A stretch of DNA of 64,000 nt from Topomyia yanbarensis (Eukaryota; Arthropoda; Insecta; Diptera; Culicidae). The position numbers and the translations under genes were made by a program. The DNA is taken from the NCBI RefSeq assembly GCF_030247195.1, contig NC_080671.1:3562501-3626500 (forward strand), read 5' to 3'. How positions within the stretch are numbered: the stretch's first letter is position 1; each line of letters opens with the position of its first letter. Below are positions 21,514 to 33,154 of this stretch, piece after piece. A model generated the notes under the pieces. That model was not told the origin of the DNA. It ran no database searches and saw nothing but the letters and a program-made list of their open reading frames with translations.

Positions 21514-24500
21514 GTACTGCTTTAGTAAGGATTGTGTTCTTGCTTATTTTGTTTTGTGTTAATCGTCATGTTTTTATCCCTAGCTACTTTTCCTTACTTG
21601 CTGTCAAACTTTCGCGATATATCTCACCAGCTCAGGTCTGCTGCAAATATCGTCACCTGTTGAGACATGAACCGATCCGGAGGTGTCGACCATAAGGATT
21701 TACATCTGTTTACAACCACCTACGCCGGGCTTCTTATTCTTCTTGGTGCTAGTCGTTCCTATTTATCTGCTAGCTGGTGCTGAGAACTTCTCGGCGGCGG
21801 TATTTCACCCTATACCGTTGCCCATTTTCGCGATCCATTTCGCTGCCACTCTAACGGAATAATCATCGGCGGTAAAATTTCTCTAGACAACGATATCTCG
21901 ATTTTCTCCAACTTCATGTTTTTCTTCCATAACTGCCGTTGCTAGCCGGCTGACCGACATCTGCTGTCTACTCACTACTTTTGCCAATATCGAAGCTTGT
22001 CGAAACGTTAACCGATCCTTCAGAGAAGCCGTCCAACTTGACATACATTCCTTTCTAGCCACCCTCGCAAAGTTTCGTCCTTGGTTTCTTCATTGACTTG
22101 TTTAATATGATAATAGACTGAAGGTGATTGAAAGATAAAATTACTTTAGTTATTTTTCAATAAACTACTCGCTTATTGTTTTTTTTTGTAATCGTGCGCG
22201 GAATTTTGAAAAACATATTTTTCATAAAATGGGCTCACAGTTTTTAGATGGATAAAGGAAAATTAAAGGGGAAATATCAAATTACGGGTATGAAATGTTA
22301 ATCAGTTATACTCTGCAACTTTGCAAGAATATTCTCTGATTCAAATGATTGACGCACAAAAATCTATTTTTAAGCCGAATGATGAGGACACCTCCTTAAA
22401 GATTGGTTGTTAGCATTTTACTTCCTGATCTTACGTAAGTCGAGGTTTGATTACATTACGCGAATATTTTCAATTTTCATTGCTGAACAACCTACCGCGA
22501 TCAGTGAATCACAAAGACACCGAAAGCAAGTGTAGAGCAAACTCCATAAGACGATCCATTGCTTTAGCTAGCCTACTAGATCTGCCTGCTTATCATACTG
22601 TATGTGTCGGGGTTTGAAAAAAAAAACGGCATAAACATGCGGGGTAAATGCTTTTTCGAACAGCTATCAGCTGATACGCTTGGGGATTGCGTTGCTTCAA
22701 TGCAACAATTTCGATACTAAATACGATCAGAAATGCGCTCAAACCTGTTAGGGACATATATGAACCGTGAGAAAAAATAAAAAAGCAATTGATCTGATGT
22801 GGCATCCTAAGCTATCGACACCGTTTAGCGAGGCAACATTCGTAGCTGAATGTCTATCCTATGATTATTTTTATGATACGTGATTTGATCAGGTGTATGT
22901 TACATTGTATTATACCACATTCTAGTTAAAAAGTCAACATTAGAACACCGAAAGCAATAAATTAGTTTCCTTTAATTGTTTTTGCTGGCACCCTAAAAAT
23001 ATACGATTTCAACATACGAATAAACAAATAAACGTAAATTTTACGAGCAAGCAAGGAACTGCTCGACGTCGGGTCCAAGTTTTGAGACAACCGTCGCCGA
23101 GGAAAACAAAAAAAACGGCTGCTACGATCTCAGCGAAACTTGCCGGAATTTAAAATTCAAATGACAAATATTCCCAGCAGGCTTTGCCAGCGAGGACTGC
23201 GAATCTTGCCTGCCTGTCTGTGGTTGGTTGGCTGACCTTTTTCTTCCCCGGCTGCAAAACGTGTGCCATCTTTCCTTGGCCTACTATGTAGGCATATATG
23301 TGTCTGAGCCGAACTGAGCGCCGCGCCGTTGGCATTCGTATAGTGCTGCCAGGGCGCAACAAGGGCTCGATTTCACTGCAAAACAAAACGACCCGAAATT
23401 TCGCATAAGTGGTTATCATCCTTTCATTAAATGTAGAAAAATCAACAAATCATTAATAAGAATACGAAATTAATTTCAATGTGCTCGTTGATTTCTTTTT
23501 TTTTTTCCTCCGTGAGTTCCGCAACTGTCTGATGCTAATAAAATGAAATGCAGAAACAAAAAGTGCAGTCGGCGCGAAAAGCCAGAAATTCGAGTCGATT
23601 TTAAAGTCGCGCTCATTGTAACAAATGCAAGACCTGTGCGCCCGGTGATGGTCGGGGCGTGTAATTAAATTTAAGCAGGATATTTTCATTTTGTTTTATA
23701 GTCACTTTAATTATACTTTATTTGCTGTGATTTATTGCATTTGGATTTTCGGGCAATTGGTGATTCGACTTTGGACAGCCCCTGGGCACGGGACTGTGAA
23801 CGGTGAAAAAAAAGCGAAGCCTACTCAGTGTTTAATACGCTCATTACTCATAAACAACCGACGAATCACATCCAAACTCCGGTAGCGTAGCCCCCCTCCT
23901 TCTCTGAAGCAGTCTATAAATCTGTAATTTCTTTTAATTGAATGTTTTTTTTCTGACAGACTTGAACAGTTTTTCTAAGTCACTCATATTGCGATGGTTT
24001 AATGATGCCTGTTTATTAATTCAATTAGTGTTAATATGGATTGGCAATTGCGGGTCCCAGTAGAAACGTTAGGTTGGGTATCTTTTTGCTTAGTTTTAGG
24101 ATTTCGGGAGGAATTGATCAAAATGCGGAACGCTGAAAAAACACGCGACGATAGAAATAAACTTGTTGCGCCGGAATGGAAATGGAATTAAGAATAAAAG
24201 TGCACATTAAAATTTCACCGACTTTATTGCTATTATGAATTAATTTATAAATGTTGGCCCATGCGGTTGTCGGGGGATTGGCCAACGGCTCTGATGGGTT
24301 GGTGTTGTTAATTCAGATTTAAAGTAATATACATACAACTGCGTCCGCAGTTTTATACACATTTAATGTTTAATAATAATTATAATTAATGCATTCTTTC
24401 GCATCTCTGTATGTCTTCTTTTCCCTCCAGAGGGAAGGCGACCAATTAGAGCGAATATTGTAAAATAGGTTATAATTTTCGTTAATGCTCTCGCTTTGTC

Positions 24501-24925
24501 TGATTTCACGTCAACCGTAGCCAAATTGGTGGTTCCGGTCAGCGGTGGCACAGACAGTGGGAAAGCGAGTGATAATATGCGAAATCAAGAAAATGTTCCG
24601 GTCATTGACTGTCGAGATTAATGCGCAAAATGGTAAATGATCATTGGCGAGCAGTAAACAGTAAGAAGGAACAATAATGGGGAGCAAGAAGCAAAAATCT
24701 AGCAGTACCCAACAAGACGCAAGAATAAAGACGAGATGCATAAGGTAAGCAAAAAAGAATGACGGAAGAAACGAGAAGTGACATTGGATAGCTGATAACA
24801 CACGGCCGGCTACAGTGGGCTGGACATGTAGTGTGAATGCCGAAAGTGAGACCAGCTAAAGTTATGCCCAGCAGAGAAGACTGTGTGCAATCGAATAAAA
24901 TGCGTGTGGGGCGTGCGTTTGAGTA
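21514..24925. other. No gene seen; includes a GC-richer unique block near 23.05-24.9 kb
   Basis: I see no recognisable repeat pair, TIR element or protein motif here. The stretch 23050-24900 is more balanced in base composition than its surroundings and could be unique host DNA (intergenic or intronic), but no exon could be identified. Open frames of up to 111 codons show no signal peptide, domain or homology that I can name. Confidence 0.45.
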
Positions 24926-25095
24926 TACTGGAGAATGACGGCCAAAGATCGAGTTACCTAGAATTCTAAAATACATTCGGTCATGATTTGAACTATCTGG
25001 ATTGTTCGGCCACGATGATGATTATGATGAATGAATAATAATCCATTATAGTTATTTGGTAGATTGGTCCGTGTTCGTTCAACTCATTTTTGAAT
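24926..25095 (+). repeat. Short dispersed repeat (direct partner 34690-34865)
   Basis: ACTGGAGAA, GATCGAGTTACCT, GGTCATGATTTG, GATGAATGAATAATAA, TTATTTGGTAGATTGG and CCGTGTTCGTTCAACTCA occur in the same order in both places with scattered differences. No coding content. Confidence 0.75.
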
Positions 25096-25317
25096 CCGGC
25101 ACGTAGCCAGAGGGGGGTAGCCCTCCCCGAAATTTTTCAAAAATAAATTTAGGAAACAACATGTTTTCCGGCGACTCTTAAAAAAATTTGAATCTTGTTT
25201 GGTTTCAACAAATTAGTGCTAGGATAGTGATGAAGATTGCTATTTCGAACCACCAAAGACAGCGGTCGTGATGTCTACTCAGTATGCTGTGTGTGATAAA
25301 ACAGTTCTTTTCATATT

Positions 25318-26200
25318 GTGTGCCTCGTCGGAAGAACAAAAGAAACTGTTACTTTAAATCTTGCTGTGGGGATCTGTCGGATGATTGAATCGCAGAAGGA
25401 AGAAGTGGGGCTCCAGCCAAATACGGAAGCTATTGACTTCCGGTTTTTCCGCATAAGATCGAACATTCGTGATGTGAAATATTTGCTGAAGGTGAATATG
25501 GAGGTTATGCTTACGAACATCGTCTTTATAGAGTTCTACCATGTCAGGCATTCAGTACTGACGCCAGGAGCGGATCCAGAAAAAAATTCGGAGGGGGTCC
25601 GAAATTTCGATTTTGAAATGTTCATTGTACAATACGTAATATGTAATACCCTCATTTAATTAAAATCAGCTTTAGTGAACGAATCTGATTTGGAATGTTT
25701 TAGAATTTAAAATGAATTGAAAATAGAAGCTGCTTTAAAATTTCTCATGAAGTTAAAAATTTTCGGGGGGGTCCGGACCCCCAAGACCCCCCTCTGGATC
25801 CGCCACTGACTGACGCCATTTAACAAATTAGCCAAGGCGAAACAAGTCATTTTGCATAACAACTTGTAATACGTGGTTGATCCTCATATATAAGGGGGAT
25901 GAGAAAATCAATGTTCGGCTACAAGATCTGATGCCACTTACTTGCACCGTGGCTATTAAAATATTCCTGTCACATTTGGAAGAAATGGAATTCATTATAA
26001 TGGACACATCGAGGATGTAATTCCCCATATATTAAATGTTGTTTTTGTGGTAAGAATCTAGGTGGACAAACCCATTTCTTCCTACCAAACTTAGCAGGTA
26101 AAACATAATGCGATAGTACCATTACGCACATTGTATCTTGGCACATTCATAGTCTTCAATACCATTACGATTACCTGAAAAACAAATAATTGCCAAATTT
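25318..26200 (+). pseudogene. Broken ORF1 (gag-like) of an I/LOA-type LINE
   Basis: The plus strand encodes DFRFFRIRSN, VKYLLKVNMEVML and FIEFYHVRHSVL up to the MITE at 25565. Directly after the duplicated target, the same frame resumes with FNKLAKAKQVILHNN. A stop and frame change follow, then INVRLQDLMPLTC and AIKIFLSHLEEMEF, and later a PISSYQT-like piece near 26075. This series (DV.Y.L.V, IEFY.V.HSVL, F.KL..A....NN, VRL.DL.P, PI.SY.T) resembles the N-terminal ORF1 region of mosquito I/LOA-type LINEs, as I recall it. A second, differently decayed fragment is at 50950-51840. The family name is uncertain, but the coding origin is well supported by frame continuity. Confidence 0.65.
25565..25808. 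mobile_element. hAT-type MITE, 244 bp, perfect 8-bp target duplication
   Basis: The ends CAGGAGCGGATCCAGA and TCTGGATCCGCCACTG are inverted repeats with CAG/CTG tips. ACTGACGC at 25557-25564 is repeated exactly at 25809-25816, the 8-bp duplication of hAT transposons. Removing the element and one duplication leaves the reading frame of the host ORF1 continuous. The C-rich and G-rich arms (GGGGGGGTCCGGACCCCC near 25765) give it strong secondary structure. Confidence 0.9.
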
Positions 26201-27362
26201 CGGTTGCTGTTCAGGTAATATTGACAATAGTATTTCTATTATTCTACACACAATTTCATTTTATTTAAACATTATACGTCCGCAACGTAGTAATATTTAA
26301 AACAACCACATATTAGTCAATCAATTATAATAAATTTAATGTTGCAGCCAGCAGCAACATTTCTGTCGCCTTCGATGGTTTCCAATTAATATCTATGTAA
26401 GTTTAAAAACCTGTTTTAATCCACCTAGCGGTGCAATTGTGCCTTTCTCAATCATGAACACGAGAATTTTTTAGTTGCTTAAATTTATTAAAAGCTTTCA
26501 AATGTATACATTACGATTTTATTATACATGACTTGACAACTATATACAAGAAAAGAAATTATTATTCGAGTTCTAAAATTTTGTAAAAGAAAAAACAGCC
26601 ACGGAAATATTAAATTGAAAAACCTGTTTTAACCCACCTAGAGGTGCAATTGTGCCTTTCTCATTTCTCCAAACTATGATTTAATAGCTGGTTCGTACAA
26701 TATAATATTATGGAAATGTCTTTCATTCTTATTACAATTGGTAAGTATGTGATCGCCGTAACTCCGGAGCCGGAAGTCGGATGGAGATGGAATTTAATAT
26801 CAGTTTCCGGGGACGCAACACCTTTCATTTGAGACTAAGTTGATCAAATCGGTCTAGTCATTTTCGAGAAACCAATATAACCGTTATTCTGAATTTGGAT
26901 GCTTCCGGATCCGTCGATGGTGGCCAGTGTGGCCAAAGAGACTTTGAATGACTGTTGGTGACCTAGATCTACAAATTCAACAGTTGTGATTACATTTTGG
27001 AAAAAATTTCACCTTCTTACATTCATCGCAGAATTCGTTAGAATCGGGATTTGCTGCGTGATCGTACATATCACCCTGTAATTCAGGAACCAGAACTCGG
27101 ATCCACACAAAATTCAACAGCAGCTAATGGACCTTTCATTTAAAATCAAGTTTGTCAAAATCGGTTCAGAAAATTCCGAGAAACCGATGTGGACAAATCA
27201 AAAAATTCTGTTTTGTAACCATACTCTTCAACTCGTAATCCGGAACAAGATGTCGGTTGAACATGAAATTCAAATATTATACCTTTCATTTGAATCTTAG
27301 TTTGTAAAAATCGGTTCAGCCATCTCCGAGAAACCGATGTGGACATTTTGTTAACAAATCTG

Positions 27363-27423
27363 TACATACATACATACATACATACATACATACATACATA
27401 CATACATACATACATACATACAT
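27363..27423 (+). repeat. (TACA)n microsatellite, left of the Waldo-like LINE
   Basis: About 15 uninterrupted TACA units. In sister copies of the host repeat (33089-33154 and 34276-34340) the same position holds one continuous CA/TACA run, so this tract and 30926-30978 are the two halves of one target microsatellite. Confidence 0.92.
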
Positions 27424-29880
27424 GATGATGATGGAGGTTACCCAGCTCAATCTCAATCATTGTGACATTGCACAGCAACTGTTGTGCCAGTCAACAACAG
27501 AAATGAAGTGCGACGTTGCAATTATTGCAGAGCCGTATCGTGTCCCTCCCGATAACGGTAACTGGGTGGTGGATAGTGCAGGGATGGCGGCAATCCAAGT
27601 GATGGGCGGTTTCCCTGTTCAAGAAGTGGTGGATAGCACACACGAAGGTTTCGTGATCGCCAGGATAAACGGCGTATTCGTGTGTAGCTGTTATGCTCCT
27701 CCACGGTGGACACCAGAGCAATACAACCGGATGCTGGACGCATTAACCGACTCGTTAGTCGGGCGAACGCCGGTTGTTATAGAAGGAGATTTCAACGCTT
27801 GGGCCGTGGATTGGGGTAGCAGGCTGACCAACGCACGAGGTTACAGCCTATTGGAAGCACTGGCGAAGCTGGACGTAAAGCTGTGCAATGAAGGTTCCGC
27901 TAGCACATTCCGTAAAGACGGTCGGGAATCCATCATCGACGTAACATTCTGCAGCGCGTCGCTGATGGATGACATGAATTGGCGAGTTAGTGAGCAGTAC
28001 ACACATAGTGATCACCAAGCCATCCACTACGCCATTGGTCGGCGAAATCGTACGGTGACGCAGAGAGTGAGGACTAACGAGCGGAAGTGGAAAATAAAGG
28101 AATTCGACAAGGACCTTTTTGTGGAAGCACTTCGTGCTGACAGCGCCACTCCAATTCCGAGTGCCGATGAGCTGTCGGAAACAATAGCTAGGGCATGCGA
28201 TATAACAATACCGAGGAAAATGGAGCCGAGGAACTACCGGCGTCCGGCGTACTGGTGGAACGAAAGGCTAATCATCCTCCGGGCTACTTGCTTAAAAGCC
28301 AGAAGACGCGTTCAGAGAGCAAGATCTGAGGCAGTCAGCGAAGAGTGTAAGGTAACATTCCGGGCGGCTAGGGCCGCTTTTAAACATGAGATAGTGCTAA
28401 GCAAGTCCACCTGCTAAAAGGAGCTGTGCAGAGAAGTAGACGCTAACCCCTGGGGCAATGCTTACCGTGTCGTTATGGCCAGGATCAATGACGCCAGTCG
28501 AAATGTGCGGCGACAAGCTGAAAATTATCGTGGAGGGCCTTTTACCGAAGCACGACCAAACTGCATGGCCGCCTACACCGTACGCTGATGCAGATGGTGG
28601 AAATGCAGGTGACAATCGGGTTTCCAACGACGAGCTCCTTATAGTGGCAAAAGGGCTGAAAGCGAAGAAAGCTCCCGGACCGGATAGTATCCCCAACGTG
28701 GCACTGAAAACTGCGATCCTGGCGTTTCCGGACATGTTCAGGATAGTCCTACAGAAATGCCTGGACGATGGCTACTTCCCGGATAGATGGAAGATCTAGA
28801 AGCTGGTGTTACTGCCAAAACCAGGGAAACCACCAGGAGATCCAGCATCGTATCGGCCTATATGCCTACTGGATACTCTCGGTAAACTCCTGGAAAGAGT
28901 CATCCTCAACAGGCTATCGGACCACGGAGAACGGACTATCGCAGAGACAGTTCGGGTTCCGGAAAGGAATACCGACGGTGGGCGCCATCCGCATCGTCAT
29001 CGCGAACGCGGAGAAAGCATCGAAGCAAAAGAGAAGCGGTAATCGCTACTGCGCCGTGGTAACGATAGACGTGAAGAACGCGTTAAACAGTGCTAGCTGG
29101 GGAGCCATCGCCGTAGCGCTGCATAGAATGCGGGTTCCGGGCTATCTGTGCAAGGTTCTGAAAAGCTACTTTCAGAACCGAGTACTGGTCTACGAAACGA
29201 ACATGGGGCAGAGGTCGATTAGGGTAACGGCGGGAGTACCCCAGGGCTCCATACTCGGCCCAACGCTCTGGAATATTATGTACAACGGAGTGTTAACACT
29301 GGAACTGCCCAGGGGAGTGGAGATCGTCGGCTTTGCAGATGATGTTGTCCTGCGATAACGGGCGAGACCCTTGAGGAGGTGGAGATGCTGACGGCAGAGA
29401 CAATAGGCATCGTGGAAACCTGGATGGTTAACGTACGTAATGCAAGGAGACTGGATCGAGCGGACTCGTTGGCTAAGTGGCAGCAAGAGTGGGATTACGC
29501 GGAGAAAGGAATGAGGACCCACCGACTCATCCCAAATGTGTCTACTTGGGTACATAGAAAGCATGGATAGGTGAACTTCCATCTGACGCAGTTTTTGTCC
29601 GGGCATGGATGCTTCCGGAAATACCTACATCGGTTTGGACACGCTTCGTTACCCTTTTTCCCGGAGTGTGTGAACGTGCAAGAGACACCGGAACACGTGG
29701 TCTTCGAATGCCCCAGATTCGAAGAAGTCCGAAGGGGTATGCCTGATATAACATAATATCGTCGAAGAGATGTGCCGCAACGAGCATATCTGGGACGCTG
29801 TCAACAGAGTTGTTACGAGTATACTCACCGAGCTGCAAAGGAAGTGGCGAAGGGACCAACAAAGTAACGACATTGGTTAG
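27422..29880 (+). pseudogene. Waldo-like ORF2: endonuclease, reverse transcriptase, C-terminal zinc region, broken
   Basis: The first piece (27422-28417) is a 331-codon open frame with an apparently complete endonuclease: AEPYR at 36-40, GDFN at 122-125, IIDVTF at 171-176 and SDH at 196-198. The initial run of four Met codons comes from the ATG repeats at the junction, so it is not a reliable start. A TAA ends it. Reverse transcriptase pieces follow in two frames: KKAPGPDSIPN then a TAG at 28797-28799 (before KLVLLPKPGK), then QFGFRKG, GVPQGSILGP and the catalytic FADD just before 29358. The region after the palm is shortened near 29430. The C-terminus keeps ETPEHVVFECPRF, but one Cys of the usual CPEC is replaced by Phe (FPEC). 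Multiple stops and frame changes make it inactive. Confidence 0.88.
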
Positions 29881-30925
29881 AACGCCGCAGTGGAACCACA
29901 AATAGGGTTTCGGGAGAAATTCCGCCGCCGGGAAACTCACCGACGGTGTAGACTGGGTCCACCACCGGGGACCAGTTGAGTAGTACGCGATGTAGCACCG
30001 GGCTCAGGTGGTCGGGGCGCCAGCGAACCGGACGTCAGGCTCCACCGGAATCGCCGGATAGCTCGTGAGTAGGCTAGATCCACCGTCGGGTATTAGGCCG
30101 AGTAGATTGCGTCGAATAGCCAGAAGTGGGTCGTTGGGGCACCAGTGAACCGGAAGCTACGCTCTACCCGGAATCGCTGGATGGACCTCAGCATCTGCTG
30201 ACTGGCCGTTGAGTAAGCTAGGTCCGCCGCCGGGGACTAGACCGAGTAGACGAGGTGGGGAGCTTAATGGCTCACAGAAACGTACATTGGTATCGGGAGC
30301 GGTCTGCCGCCGTGGAATTCACGATAGGGCTGATTCGGCGCCGTGGACTACCCGACAGAATCGTGACGAAAAGGGGAGCTAATTGGCTCACGAAACAAAC
30401 ACCAGTAACGAAAGAAATTCCGGGGAGCGGTAAAGCTGGAAGATTTTAGTAGAGCTAAATGGCTCAAGAAAGCGGGTATCGGTGTCGGGGGAAATTCCTC
30501 CGTCGGGGAACCATAAGTCGGAGTAGGATGAGTTCACCGTTGAGCACTATCCAAGCGGATCGTGATGAGGAGGGAGCTGAATGACTCACGGAAACATGAG
30601 CTGAATGGCTCAGGGAATCAGCACCTAAACGGCTCACCACAGGGACGAGAAATAAACGGCGACGTAATGGATGGAGACAAGAAGCAGGAGAGGAACCGAG
30701 AGTTAAATCGAAGCTCATAGGTCGTGTCACTCCATGAACCAAGCGAGGCTCCGAGATAGAGCAGCAGAAAGAGGTGCGACAAAAGCGCATCGAACCCCCC
30801 AGGAAGTAATACGATGACGTAGTTCCGTGGAAAAGAAGGGCGTGAAAAGTAAGGAACGTTTTAGTGGTTAGGCACGAACGTGAGTCGTGAGTCCCACACA
30901 GTGCCAATACACTACAGGCCAGGCT
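27424..30925 (+). mobile_element. R1-clade (Waldo-like) LINE inserted in an ACAT microsatellite
   Basis: A 3.5-kb insertion bounded on both sides by TACA repeats. Its protein remnants are of R1 clade: QLNLNHCDIAQQLL at the start, an endonuclease, a reverse transcriptase and a C-terminal CCHC-like region. Waldo elements of this clade are known to insert specifically into ACAY microsatellites, and (TACA)n is an ACAT repeat, so target and phylogeny agree. The copy seems 5'-truncated: it starts directly at the endonuclease with no ORF1. About 1 kb of GC-rich 3' sequence with internal repeats precedes the right microsatellite. No poly(A) tail is seen. Confidence 0.8.
29946..30612 (+). repeat. Degenerate tandem repeats in the 3' UTR of the Waldo-like LINE
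   Basis: Three copies of a GC-rich block (TCCACC..CGGG...AG.CCGAGTAGA type) begin near 29946, 30067 and 30214. Five copies of GAGCTNAATGGCTCA follow at about 30260, 30376, 30452, 30574 and 30598. The second motif is an imperfect palindrome (GAGC...GCTC), so each copy could form a small stem in RNA. Such 3' UTR repeats may aid recognition by the element's own reverse transcriptase; that role is inference. Confidence 0.65.
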
Positions 30926-30978
30926 TACATACATACATTCATACATACATACATACATACATACATACATACACACAG
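30926..30978 (+). repeat. (TACA)n microsatellite, right of the Waldo-like LINE
   Basis: TACA units with one TTCA variant, merging into ACACACAGA and then the host repeat (GAACTGAGTCGAATG). It is the right half of the target tract split by the LINE. Confidence 0.9.
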
Positions 30979-31860
30979 ATATTTTGCGACCTCGGCGAAC
31001 TGAGTCGAATGTTATATGAGACTCGGCACTCCGGGCCTCGGTTAGAAAGTCGGTTTTTGGAGCAATTGCATAACCTTTCTATATAAGAAAGGCAAAAGAA
31101 TAATATTTAATTAGCTTAATCAGCATGAGTTCAATGTTATCTTCATGTGATTATAATTTGGGAAGGTTGGTGGAATGGGTTTGAACTTGTAGGGAATGGG
31201 GGATTAGTAGAGTGGGAGTGGAGGATGCGTCAGAAATCCTTCATCTTATTTCGGTATACGGGGTGGATGAAGGAAATGCGGGCGTGAGGGTGGTCCAAGA
31301 GGAGGGGAGTGATGAAGGAAGGAGGTGTAAGGGCAATGCGGGGAGGGGAGGGGCGGCGACGCAATACTCAACTGCATATTTTGCCTTCCATTTGAGACTT
31401 GGTTTGAGAAAATCGGTTCAGTCATCACTGATGAACCGATGTGACTTTAATTGTGGAATATGCCCGGAAATCCGGACTTCCGGAATCGTCGATAGTGGAC
31501 AATATATTCAAAGAATGTTTGATTGGCAATCAGTGATCTAGATCTGCGATTAGAAGTAATTTGATGATCATTTCAATAGTTTTTAGCCTCTGAAGTATTA
31601 CGATTGTACCGATTTATATGGGAAATTCCAGTGTATCCTTACTAACACCCCAGTAACTCCGGAAGCAAGAGTCAGAACCGAATGAAATTCAGCAGCAGTC
31701 AATGGCATTACTGGCATTGAAATCAAGTTTGTAAAAATCGGTAGAGAATTCGTTGGGGAATGGGTGTGATATTAGCTTAGGAACTTGGCGGGTTCCCCGG
31801 GGGCGTCATGAACCGTCATAGGTTGCTAATGTGGTCAAAGCTGCTTTGATTGATCATTAG

Positions 31861-32827
31861 CAGTGTTGGCATAATCATAATCAAAAAATTAAAAATCAAT
31901 TATCACTGTCGAAAAAAATCGTCGATGATAATCGTTTTCATTATTACCGACTAACATCACACACCTCATAACTTGATATACCGAGAATGATGTTGATCTA
32001 GTATTCTCGTTTTCAATTTTATGTGCCCGTTGTCACGCATTGCTGTGCACGCAACGGTAACCAAAATAAAATCGTCACATGATATTAACACATTCGCGTA
32101 GAAGAAAGTTTATAGAAACTTCGTGACCAATTTTTCTCATCGTTAGACGTTTGTCGGCTCTATAAGTAGACATACAGCTAAGACAAGCGCCCGGGCAGCA
32201 GAAAAACGCTGTGAAGTTTTCGGATTCTAGTGTTTTGGCGGCGTTGGTATTAACATGGAGGAGCTACAAGATAAAATTTTGAAGGCAATTGAAACAACAA
32301 TGATCAGAGTTTTCTCGAAACCCTCATTTTGAAAGAGGATTCGACGTTCACGATGGAAGTACAACTGGTCAAATAAAATCCTAAAACTCAAACATGTTTA
32401 ATTGTAGAGTGACATTCCTAATACTGTAACGTTAAATATTCGCTGCATATACATTTTCCCCATACAATTCATTTGGGCTCCATATAACTTCCTGCATCAT
32501 TCGTTATATTCACCTCTAGTTGTTCAATCGCAGTTACTGCAAAATGGCAGACGAAACTGTTTGAGCAGTTAAGCGCATAATAAAATAATCAATATCATCA
32601 TCGCTGATAATTGGTGAGATTGATTTTCTCTTTATATGATTTAATGAATACGTGTGAAAGAATAGCTTATCACGATGGTGAGATCGAAGAAGGCGTTATG
32701 GATTTCACATTTTCACCGTTTTTCTAAACTCATCAGTGATTTTGCGGAGAATAAATATCAAGTAAGAATATCAGTAGTAATTTTATGCGTTACCGATTTT
32801 TGATTTTTTGATAATTTCCCAACACTG
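31861..32827. mobile_element. Non-autonomous hAT element, 967 bp, perfect 8-bp target duplication
   Basis: Termini are CAGTGTTGG and CCAACACTG, inverted and with hAT-type CAGTG tips. ATCATTAG at 31853-31860 is repeated exactly at 32828-32835. It sits inside a copy of the 26.4-34.5 kb repeat family (the host phrase GATCATTAG.GATC is split). The terminal regions are rich in AATCATAATCAA / TTGATAAT phrases. I see no transposase frame. Confidence 0.88.
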
Positions 32828-33088
32828 ATCATTAGTGATCCAGATCCGCAAACTAGAGTAATGTTACATCAATTTTAATATGTTTTACATCATTTGAACA
32901 TCATGGTGGTACCAGTTTATATGGGAATTTGCTGTGTGACCGCACTCTTCAACCCGTAACTCCGGAACCGGAAGTCGGATCAACTAAAAATTCAATAGCA
33001 GCTTATGGGAGCGTTATACCTTTCATATGAAACTAAGTTTGCGAAAATCGGTTCAGCCATCTCTGAGAAAATTGTGTGAGTTTAAATG

Positions 33089-33154
33089 ACACACACACAC
33101 ATACACACACATACACACACATACACACACACATACATACACACACACACACAG
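33089..33154 (+). repeat. CA/TACA microsatellite in host repeat, no insertion
   Basis: ACACACACAC runs punctuated by AT. It lies at the position equivalent to the Waldo target (between TGAGAAA.. and ACAGACATTTGCCGA), so it shows an empty target. Confidence 0.88.

Noticed and set aside
27155..27478. Minus-strand frame with repeated MYVC
   Set aside because: It translates the (TACA)n microsatellite; similar CVCV/MYVC frames at 30464-30976, 33082-33342 and 34177-34398 have the same cause.
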